Shown: positions 1 through 6,565 of the stretch, in pieces
Numbering within the stretch: position 1 is the first letter of the stretch
Layout: each line of letters begins with the position of its first letter
NCBI GenBank assembly: GCA_903929195.1
Contig: CAIYTT010000094.1
Location: 1-44,616 of the forward strand
Direction of reading: 5' to 3'
Length of the DNA: 44,616 bases
Origin: an uncultured Bacteroidota bacterium
Lineage (GTDB): Bacteria > Bacteroidota > Bacteroidia > Chitinophagales > Chitinophagaceae
Program-made: the position numbers and the translations under genes
The notes under the pieces: generated by a model
What the model saw: the letters and a program-made list of their open reading frames with translations, nothing else
What the model was told of the DNA's origin: nothing
Databases searched by the model: none

Positions 1-1
1 A

Positions 2-100
2 GACATCAGCATGCTCGCAGACGGTATCTATCTGATAAGCATTTATGACCAAGAAGGTACTCTTCTGAAAATAGAAAAATTAGTAAAAACAAGTAACTAA
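2..100 (+). CDS. C-terminal end of a T9SS-sorted secreted protein (5' end outside window)
   Basis: Only the last 32 codons are present, open at the left edge and ending in TAA. The peptide contains DGIYLISIYDQEG followed by a basic tail (KIEKLVKTSN). That is the usual last beta-strand pair of a type A T9SS C-terminal sorting domain, which directs a protein through the type IX secretion system and is then removed. The function of the rest of the protein cannot be told. A strong hairpin terminator follows about 20 bases downstream, so this gene ends its transcription unit. Confidence 0.7.
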   Translation, partial: DISMLADGIYLISIYDQEGTLLKIEKLVKTSN

Positions 101-118
101 ATACCTTTTTATTACATA

Positions 119-158
119 CCAAAAAAGTCTTTCGTACATGTACGAAAGACTCTTTTGG
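119..158. terminator. 20-bp hairpin, likely bidirectional terminator
   Basis: The two arms (119-138 and 139-158) are reverse complements with a single mismatch. The core is GTCTTTCGTACA and its complement, flanked by A-runs on the left and TCTTTT on the right, so it can terminate in either direction. It lies 18 bases after the stop of the T9SS-sorted gene. Confidence 0.8.
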
Positions 159-174
159 TTTAAGGGGAATACCA

Positions 175-673
175 ATACTATTACATTTAAGTCCATTAAA
201 TAATTACACAAATATTTTGTAACTTTGCCATATAAAATGATAATATGGTACGACGAGTATTACATGTTAGCAATTACAGAACAGAGGATATCAAACTGTG
301 AACTTTGCTCAAAAAGGTAACAGCAGTACTTTTAAAAAGCACCTCAAAAAAGTTCTTTTTGAATACCGGGCAGCACCAAAAGTTATAATGGTTTTAGATA
401 ATGTAGCATACCATCATGCCAATAAAATAAAGCATTGGCTTGGACTACACACAAAACTTGAGTTGTTTTTTTTACCTCCTTACAGTCCGGACCTTAACGC
501 TATAGAATGGGCTTGGTGGTACATGCGAAAGAAAATCACACACAACAGATACGTCAAATCACTGAACGAACGCAAAGCCTTGTTTTGGAAAATGTTCTCC
601 CATTACCAAAAGCCAAACAAAGAACTAAAAACAGTTTGTGAAATCAATTATTAGACTCTATGTAATAAGATAG
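175..673 (+). mobile_element. Internally deleted IS630-type element (remnant)
   Basis: The element is bounded on the inside by a decayed transposase. Possible imperfect terminal inverted repeats are CTATTACATTTAAGTC on the left (about 178-193) and GACTCTATGTAATAAG on the right (654-669); they share TATTACAT and AGTC in inverse orientation. The boundaries are uncertain because the outer bases match poorly. A complete IS630 element is about 1.1 kb, so roughly half is missing. It cannot move on its own. Confidence 0.45.
245..657 (+). pseudogene. IS630-family transposase, internally deleted and frameshifted
   Basis: Two pieces in different frames are visible. ATG at 245 opens a short N-terminal piece (MVRRVLHVSNYRTEDIKL, then TGA at 299-301). 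A second frame, open from 271 with a GTG at 298, carries the C-terminal half of a DDE_3 catalytic domain: VLDNVAYHHA holds the second catalytic Asp, LPPYSPDLNAIEWAWW holds the final Glu, then a basic tail to the TAG at 655-657. The first catalytic Asp and the helix-turn-helix region are missing, so about 200 codons are gone compared with a normal transposase of about 340 residues. The joining of an N-terminal start to the C-terminal domain suggests a single internal deletion. It is not functional. Confidence 0.75.
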
Positions 674-825
674 CCAGTTCTTCCTGATTTTCCACAGAGA
701 ATCAGGCAATAAGAATAAACCCGTTCTTCGAACATATTCAAAGAACTGATGTTACATGAAAAGTATTATAGCTAAGAATTATAAAAAGCGATTGCATATT
801 TTTATCATTATGAAATTCATTACTT

Positions 826-945
826 TCATTTAGCTTTGTCAAGGTGAATGCCTTCTGAGAAGGAGTTTTATTCTCACTTCCGGATTCCCTACGGAAAATA
901 CGGAAGAACATAGGTTTTACCTATCTTAATTCTGCAAATCCGAAC
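826..945 (+). ncRNA. Candidate small structured RNA with its own promoter
   Basis: An exact Bacteroidota -7 box, TAGCTTTG, lies at 831-838, with a -33-like TATG exactly 18 bases upstream (809-812). No reading frame follows. Instead there are closely packed hairpins: CCTTC/GAAGG (851-863, three-base loop), CTTCCG at 877-882 that can pair with CGGAA at 892-896 or with CGGAAG at 901-906, and ATAGGT/ACCTAT (910-924). The size and arrangement would suit a 6S-like or other small regulatory RNA, but I do not recognise the family with certainty. The 3' end is a guess; no T-run terminator was seen. The opposite-strand glycosyltransferase gene ends at 948. Confidence 0.4.
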
Positions 946-947
946 AT

Positions 948-2174
948 TTATTTGAATCTAACTTTTAAGTATCTAATTGCAGCTCGAAATTTTGATAACA
1001 AAACAGCTTTTGGAGAAATTGCAATATCTGATTTTTGAAAATTACGTGTGGGCATTGAATTGCAAACTTCCATATATTTATTGACACATATTTCCATACT
1101 GAAATCATTTTCAGCAATGGTTCTGGCAGCATTCTTTCTTATAGTGTAAGGTACAGAAGCTAACTTTTTAATATTATGAACAGCATCATTTATATTACCA
1201 ACAGTATATATTAGTAAACAGTTTTCCGCTTCCGGCACATTTTCGTAGTCTTCCATGCCACTTACTCTTGTACCCACAACGCCACAACCTGCCGATAGAG
1301 CTTCCATCATGGCTACAGGCATGCCTTCAAAGTCTGATGTAAGTATTAAAATATCTGATGCAGCTAAATTATCGTTCACCTCATTTTGCGAAAGCCAACC
1401 AGTAAATGTTGCAATTCGTTCCATACCGGCAATCCGGAATTGCTCTATTAATTTGTTTTTAGCTTCGCCTTCGCCAATTATTGTAATTTTAAATTGGAGA
1501 TTATCAGCATAAAGCCTCTCGCATATTTTAAAAATATCACTTACTCTTTTTTGGTACTCTGTTAATCTTCCTACATATATTAATTGTAGTGTATTATGGT
1601 CATTTTCTTTATTTATAATTTCAGGCAAGTGAATACCGCAAGGAATTACTTTTACTTTGTTTGCTGATATTAGGTTATTCTTTTCTAATAATTTTTTTAA
1701 AATTCTATTAGACACACATACCAAAGCATCGGTTGATTGATAATAATTTTGTGCCAGCTTATAATAATATTCTTCATCGGCATGCAAAACACCAATTATT
1801 GGGTAGGATGCATGTAAATAAGTAGCCGCCATCCACACATATAAGTCATCAGACAGTATGATGGGTGTACCTAAAGGCAAGCCGGATTCTGTTACTTTTT
1901 TATAAATAAATGCACAGTAATAGGGTGTGCCAAACTCAAATGACCTACCAACTTTTGTTTTAATTATCTTTATTGATGTCCCTGCTTTTTCTATTAATTG
2001 TATAAGTGTTTCCCTTCCTTGTCCTGAAAAAAAATCTTTTTTGGGTTCTAATGTAATAAAAAAAACCTCAACACCCTTATTTGATAAAAAAATAGCGGCA
2101 TCAGCCATCCAGCGAGTAACACCACCTCTGTGATAGGGATGACAAAGAAATGAAATTCTTTTAGGGTAATCCAT
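948..2174 (-). CDS. GT4-type glycosyltransferase
   Basis: This 408-residue GT-B fold enzyme probably transfers a sugar from a nucleotide-sugar donor to a surface glycan, lipid or protein. The N-terminal half has the acceptor-domain start (HPYHRGGVTRWMADAA, a glycine-rich loop). The C-terminal Glycos_transf_1 domain begins near LQLIYVGRLTEYQKR and carries the donor-binding E-x7-E motif in FEGMPVAMMEALSAG. It is cytoplasmic, with no signal peptide or membrane span seen. The start lies 40 bases after the stop of the upstream same-strand T9SS-sorted gene, so both may be on one transcript. Donor and acceptor cannot be told from sequence. No sugar-nucleotide synthesis or polysaccharide export genes lie next to it. 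Confidence 0.85.
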   Translation of the reverse strand: MDYPKRISFLCHPYHRGGVTRWMADAAIFLSNKGVEVFFITLEPKKDFFSGQGRETLIQLIEKAGTSIKIIKTKVGRSFEFGTPYYCAFIYKKVTESGLPLGTPIILSDDLYVWMAATYLHASYPIIGVLHADEEYYYKLAQNYYQSTDALVCVSNRILKKLLEKNNLISANKVKVIPCGIHLPEIINKENDHNTLQLIYVGRLTEYQKRVSDIFKICERLYADNLQFKITIIGEGEAKNKLIEQFRIAGMERIATFTGWLSQNEVNDNLAASDILILTSDFEGMPVAMMEALSAGCGVVGTRVSGMEDYENVPEAENCLLIYTVGNINDAVHNIKKLASVPYTIRKNAARTIAENDFSMEICVNKYMEVCNSMPTRNFQKSDIAISPKAVLLSKFRAAIRYLKVRFK

Positions 2175-2214
2175 TAAAATAATTATTGAAATACTAAATG
2201 TATAGATATAAAGC

Positions 2215-3672
2215 TTATTCTTTTACTATATTTTGCTTTTTTAAATAATTACCATTTATGTCTTGCAAAACTAAAGAATAAATACCGGGTACTAAATCTT
2301 GTATATTAATGCTACCTGTATTATCTAATTTTTCTCTTCTAACCAATTGTCCTTGTGTATTTATAAGCGTAATATAGACACCGTTTATACTATTTTGTGT
2401 ATGTATAGTAAGATAATCTTTTGCAGGATTAGGATAAACAGAAATTGTATTCATTTCATTCTTTGCATTTGAAATTGCTAAAGTACTTGTGAATATATTG
2501 TAATAATAAACGGTAGTATAATTAGGTGTAGAAGGGAAAGAGGTGAAGTTGTAATCATATTCATACATCGTATCGGGATTAAAATAACTGTCATAAACAA
2601 ATTTTTCCATTGTTTGTGGTACCCAAGAATTAAGCAAACTGTCAAAACCTTTTATGTTTACAGTGTCGGGTAAGCCGGCACCATTTAATATTTTGGTCAT
2701 ATTAAACATGGGTGCCCAATAGTGATTAATATTATCATATTGGTAATCACGCCAAGATGTATTGAAATTATGCCCTATTGAAACACCAGTATAAGCAAAA
2801 GTATCTTTGGCAGATTGGGTTAAAGTAGTGCCGTCATACATATTAGTAAGTACAGTTAATAATCTATTGCTGCCGTCATAAGTGTTTATGTACTGCAATT
2901 GTTCTTGCAATATAGCTGTAAAAGTGGTGTCAGTAGTGTTGCCATAGCAATCTATTTGTATTAAGTTATTACTGCCATCGTAAGTATAAAAAGATTTTGC
3001 AGCCAAATGCCAGCTACCCGAATGGTATTCATAAATACTGTCTTTTATTAATTTATTAGCTGTATTATACGAAAAATATTGTTTAAAAGCACTATCTGCA
3101 ATTCCTGAAACCAATGCATTTGTTTCTCCTTTTGTAATGTTATTATACACATCGAATGTATTATAATCAGTTGTATTTCTATTTGTAACAGAGTCTGCAA
3201 AAACATCGTGAAAAGAAATCAAGTTATTGCTAATATCATAACCGCCATAAGCCGATTCATAATAGCCATATATCAGTGTATTAGGATTGATGGTCCAATG
3301 TTTATACGTATCAAATAAAACTTTGGGTTGTGTAAACAACCCCGAAAAATTAAATAAGGGAGTCGCATTATAAGGATAATTATAGGCATAAAGCATATTA
3401 TTAAAATCGAAAGTAGAACCACGCGATGCACTATAGCTTAAATAAACAGAATCGCTAAGCGTATGTAATGTATTATCGGTAGTGCTTTGTGCCACAATTC
3501 TTTCTAATGAAATACCGGATGTAGTTCTTTGTTCTTGTTTTATGCTATTGCTATTTTGCATTAGATAAGATAAAAATTGCAAGCGATTTTTTGCCGATGC
3601 AAATTTTAATGTTTGTGCAAAACCACTGTTTAGTACCAAAACAGTAAATATGAAAGTATATATAAGCTTCAT
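2215..3672 (-). CDS. Secreted protein with T9SS type A sorting domain
   Basis: This 485-residue protein has a signal peptide (residues 1-19, ending LNSGFAQ). The middle is rich in Asn, Thr and Tyr, with loosely repeated YDxSNxL units (for example YDGSNNLIQI and YDGSNRLLTV) of the kind seen in YD/RHS-like beta-repeat proteins. The last 80 residues are a T9SS sorting domain, starting at VYPNPAKDYLTI and ending with GIYSLVLQDINGNYLKKQN. It should cross the inner membrane by Sec and the outer membrane by T9SS, ending on the surface or outside the cell. No enzyme motif was seen, so the role is unknown; adhesion or surface structure is only an inference. Confidence 0.85.
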   Translation of the reverse strand: MKLIYTFIFTVLVLNSGFAQTLKFASAKNRLQFLSYLMQNSNSIKQEQRTTSGISLERIVAQSTTDNTLHTLSDSVYLSYSASRGSTFDFNNMLYAYNYPYNATPLFNFSGLFTQPKVLFDTYKHWTINPNTLIYGYYESAYGGYDISNNLISFHDVFADSVTNRNTTDYNTFDVYNNITKGETNALVSGIADSAFKQYFSYNTANKLIKDSIYEYHSGSWHLAAKSFYTYDGSNNLIQIDCYGNTTDTTFTAILQEQLQYINTYDGSNRLLTVLTNMYDGTTLTQSAKDTFAYTGVSIGHNFNTSWRDYQYDNINHYWAPMFNMTKILNGAGLPDTVNIKGFDSLLNSWVPQTMEKFVYDSYFNPDTMYEYDYNFTSFPSTPNYTTVYYYNIFTSTLAISNAKNEMNTISVYPNPAKDYLTIHTQNSINGVYITLINTQGQLVRREKLDNTGSINIQDLVPGIYSLVLQDINGNYLKKQNIVKE

Positions 3673-3833
3673 TATATTCTTTTTTAAGTATTATAGTATA
3701 TAAAACCGAAAGTTAGCTTTATTTTTAAATAAACAATAATAATTCTATTAATAAATATATTTTGAAACGTTTTTTTTATAAATAAATAAAAGTAACTATA
3801 TTGTGCTGAAAAATTTTGATAAAATAGTTTATT

Positions 3834-4931
3834 ATGAGCAATACTTCTTTTAAAAACAATATAAAAATTACCGCAGTAATAGCAATTATAGCATTTATTG
3901 GTGGCTTGTTATTTATTAATGCATGTAATAAAAAGAAAGAATGTTGTAAGCCTAAAGAAAAAACGACCGAAATTGCAAATGCACCCACACCTACACCTAT
4001 AGCTCAGAGTATGCCTATGACAGACATTGTAACTATTGCTGCTATTCGCAAATCTACCGATGGTACACCATCCGTTGTATTATTAAATAAGCATGAAAGA
4101 GTATATAATGTTGCCGATATTACACTACTGACATTTTTGGATGATGCACAAAAAGCCAATACACCTATTAAAATTACCTACGACCCATGGCAAGGTATTA
4201 TTACGAAAGTCGAGAATACTACAAATGAAGAGCGACAAATATATGCTCAAAAACATGTCATGAATAGCTCACAATCAGCTATATTCTCTACAGAACAAAT
4301 AAGTGCTAATCCGGCTATAACAGACAATTTGGAGTCAATGGGAATTATTAATACAACTACACCCGGGCTCACGAATATGATACCCGATATGGCAACGGCA
4401 CAGCTTATGTTTAATTTTTTAACTAAACAATGTTGTGCTTTATCCGGCCCGTATGCTATTGATTATTGCATTTCCTTTCAATATTGTGAAGATGGTTGCT
4501 ATGCACGCGCACATAAAATGTGTTATGTTATAAATAACAAATACCATTATGCTACCCAAAAGATTTTTAGTTTTGCCAATTCCGGTTCGGATGAGCTTTG
4601 TGTTAAAGGTGAAAAATGGGGTGGGTGTTGTATCAATTGGTGGTATCACGTAGCACCATTGGTAACTATCAAAACACCAACCGGACCAAAAGCGTTTGTT
4701 TTTGACCCTGCAATGTTCGACCAACCTGTTTTATTAACTACTTGGCTGCATGCACAAGAAAACCCTGCTTGTGCCGGTGGGCATACTCCGCATGTAAGTA
4801 TGATAAATGTACAACCAACAACGTCATACAGCCCTGCAAGCTATTCAGGTACTACATTTGATACTGACCCATTTTATGCAGATACCGATACCACTATGGT
4901 GCATTACAGCACATTGGTTTCATGCCCATAG
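3834..4931 (+). CDS. Protein-glutaminase (protein deamidase) family lipoprotein
   Basis: This 365-residue protein begins with a hydrophobic segment ending in a lipobox-like LFINAC (Cys31), so it is probably a lipoprotein. The C-terminal half resembles the protein-glutaminase of Chryseobacterium, which converts protein-bound Gln to Glu. The matching blocks are DGCYARAHKM (candidate nucleophile Cys222), WWYHVAPLV (His272) and FVFDPAMF (Asp291), the expected Cys-His-Asp triad with spacing near that of the known enzyme. Many other Cys residues (CC pairs near 199 and 267) may form disulfides. Residues about 60-170 would correspond to the pro-region that blocks the site. It stands alone, followed by a hairpin terminator. 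The family call rests on remembered motif similarity; activity and substrate are inferred. Confidence 0.8.
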   Translation: MSNTSFKNNIKITAVIAIIAFIGGLLFINACNKKKECCKPKEKTTEIANAPTPTPIAQSMPMTDIVTIAAIRKSTDGTPSVVLLNKHERVYNVADITLLTFLDDAQKANTPIKITYDPWQGIITKVENTTNEERQIYAQKHVMNSSQSAIFSTEQISANPAITDNLESMGIINTTTPGLTNMIPDMATAQLMFNFLTKQCCALSGPYAIDYCISFQYCEDGCYARAHKMCYVINNKYHYATQKIFSFANSGSDELCVKGEKWGGCCINWWYHVAPLVTIKTPTGPKAFVFDPAMFDQPVLLTTWLHAQENPACAGGHTPHVSMINVQPTTSYSPASYSGTTFDTDPFYADTDTTMVHYSTLVSCP

Positions 4932-4960
4932 TTGCATTTTGTTACTTTTATATACTTAAT

Positions 4961-4991
4961 AGCTATTTACAATTTTGTAGATAGCTTTTTT
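4961..4991 (+). terminator. Rho-independent terminator after the glutaminase-family gene
   Basis: AGCTATTTACAA (4961-4972) pairs with TTGTAGATAGCT (4975-4986), with one G-T wobble, and is followed directly by a T-run (TTTTTATTT). It lies 30 bases after the stop at 4931. Confidence 0.8.
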
Positions 4992-5045
4992 ATTTAAAAA
5001 TTTACTATTTAAAAATAAGCTACCTTTATAAATTAATTAATTATA

Positions 5046-6023
5046 ATGAAAGAAGGCACTTTAATAAGATTCGATTGGGCAATAAAACGCTTATTACGCA
5101 ATAAAGCGAACTTTGTTATTCTAGAGGGTTTTTTAAGCGAACTTCTGAATGATGATATTAAAATAGAAACTATTTTAGAAAGTGAAAGCAATCAAGAAAC
5201 AGGTGATAATAAATATAACCGAGTGGACATGATGGTGCGAAACATAAAAGGAGAAATTTTAATTATTGAATTTCAATCAAGCCGCATGTCCGACTATTTA
5301 ATGCGTATGTTATATGGTACATCGAAAGTAGTAGTAGATAATATGGATTTAGGAATGGGATATAATGAAATAAAAAAGATAATTTCGGTAAACATTGTAT
5401 ATTTCGATTTAGGGCAGGGAGAAGATTATATTTATCGTGGTACGACTCAGTTTGTAGGCATGCATAAAAAAGATATACTATCCTTGTCCCCTAATGAGCA
5501 AAAGGTATATCATACCGAACAAATAGCAAAAATATATCCTGAGTATTACATTATAAAGGTAAATAATTTCAATAAAATTGCAATAAGTGGAATTGATGAG
5601 TGGGTTTATTTATTTAAAAATTCTGCAATTAAAGATAATTTCAATGCAAAGGGGATAAGAGCAGCTGTGAATACCTTAAATATTCTAAACCTTACACGCG
5701 AACAAAAATTAGAATACGATTATTTTCTTAAAGATTGGCGTGATTTTAATAGTATTACAACTACTAATTTTGAAGCCGGTAAAGAAGCCGGTAAAGAGGA
5801 GGGTAGAGAAGAAGGCAGAGTAGTAGGTAGAGAGGAGGGAATAGTAGAAGGTAAAAAGGAAGGTAGAGTAGAAGGAATTACAGCAGGTAAAAAGGAGGGT
5901 AAAACAGAAGGAATAGAAGAAGGTAAAAAGGAAATTGCTAAGGAAATGAAATTAAATGGTTTTTCCATTGATGTTATTTCTAAATTATCAGGGCTTTCTC
6001 ACCAAGATATTGATATGCTCTAA
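5046..6023 (+). CDS. Rpn-like PD-(D/E)XK nuclease / transposase-family protein
   Basis: This 325-residue protein matches the PDDEXK_2 (Rpn/recombination-promoting nuclease) family. The nuclease core has RVDMMVRN (Asp61) followed by ILIIEFQ (Glu75-x-Gln77), the D...ExQ form typical of this family. The N-terminus FDWAIKRLLRNKANFVILEGFL matches the usual opening of the family. Residues about 235-300 form a long tail of repeated G-K/R-E-E-G or A-G-K units, almost certainly a charged helix. The protein ends in a short region (GFSIDVISKLSGLS) resembling the helix that closes many such proteins. The RDD gene starts 33 bases downstream and may be co-transcribed. Many members are annotated as transposases, but their cellular role is unclear. 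Confidence 0.85.
   Translation: MKEGTLIRFDWAIKRLLRNKANFVILEGFLSELLNDDIKIETILESESNQETGDNKYNRVDMMVRNIKGEILIIEFQSSRMSDYLMRMLYGTSKVVVDNMDLGMGYNEIKKIISVNIVYFDLGQGEDYIYRGTTQFVGMHKKDILSLSPNEQKVYHTEQIAKIYPEYYIIKVNNFNKIAISGIDEWVYLFKNSAIKDNFNAKGIRAAVNTLNILNLTREQKLEYDYFLKDWRDFNSITTTNFEAGKEAGKEEGREEGRVVGREEGIVEGKKEGRVEGITAGKKEGKTEGIEEGKKEIAKEMKLNGFSIDVISKLSGLSHQDIDML
5776..5935 (+). repeat. In-frame Gly/Glu/Lys codon repeats
   Basis: About fourteen imperfect 12-base units built on GGTAAA/GGTAGA and GAGGAG/GAAGGA encode tandem GKEAGKEEGREEG-like tetrads in the tail of the Rpn-like protein. Such short units can slip during replication, so copy number may vary between strains. Read on the other strand they give a low-complexity SLPS open frame, which is a shadow. 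Confidence 0.75.
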
Positions 6024-6056
6024 TAGCTTATTGCGGTATAAACAAACAAAGCTAAT

Positions 6057-6530
6057 ATGTTAAATAATGATTTTAGTAGTTCTGTTTTTGATGATATAGA
6101 AAAGGAAAAACCATTTTTTGAATATGCCACAATAGGACAGAGATTTTTAAATGGTTTGATAGATATGGTGATATTTTTTTTGTTTTACATTATAGTCATT
6201 ACTTTAATTGAAATATTATTTAAAATAGCAGGAAAAAATACGGAAGCAGTAAATGATTTATTGTCTGATTGGTATTTTTTCTATTCTTTATTATTTCTAA
6301 TTTATGTTTTTTATTATACAGTATTAGAGGGGTTTACCAAAGGGCTTACGGTGGGTAAAACAATTACAAAAACAATTTGCGTAAAAACAGATTTAAGTCC
6401 TATTGGTTGGTATGAAGCATTTCAACGCTCTGTTTTAAGAATAATACCTATGGAGGCATTTACAGCATTAGGAGGCTTCCCTTGGCATGACAAATGGAGT
6501 AAAACTATGGTAATTAAAATTAGAGAATAA
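6057..6530 (+). CDS. RDD family membrane protein
   Basis: This 157-residue protein has the RDD domain pattern: an Arg in IGQRFLNGLID followed by Asp within the first membrane helix, a second long hydrophobic segment (YFFYSLLFLIYVFYYTVLEG), then the conserved GLTVGKTITKTICVKTD block and a second Arg region (QRSVLRIIPM). It is an inner-membrane protein; RDD proteins are of mostly unknown role, some linked to ion or solute transport. It follows the Rpn-like gene closely and converges with the methyltransferase gene. A weak AT-only inverted repeat (6537-6568) sits between the two convergent stops. Confidence 0.85.
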   Translation: MLNNDFSSSVFDDIEKEKPFFEYATIGQRFLNGLIDMVIFFLFYIIVITLIEILFKIAGKNTEAVNDLLSDWYFFYSLLFLIYVFYYTVLEGFTKGLTVGKTITKTICVKTDLSPIGWYEAFQRSVLRIIPMEAFTALGGFPWHDKWSKTMVIKIRE

Positions 6531-6565
6531 ATGCGCTAAAATTATTTTATTACTAAAGCATAATT

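Noticed and set aside
5720-5968. Antisense SLPS-rich low-complexity frame
   Set aside because: It is the reverse reading of the Gly/Glu/Lys codon repeats in the Rpn-like gene.
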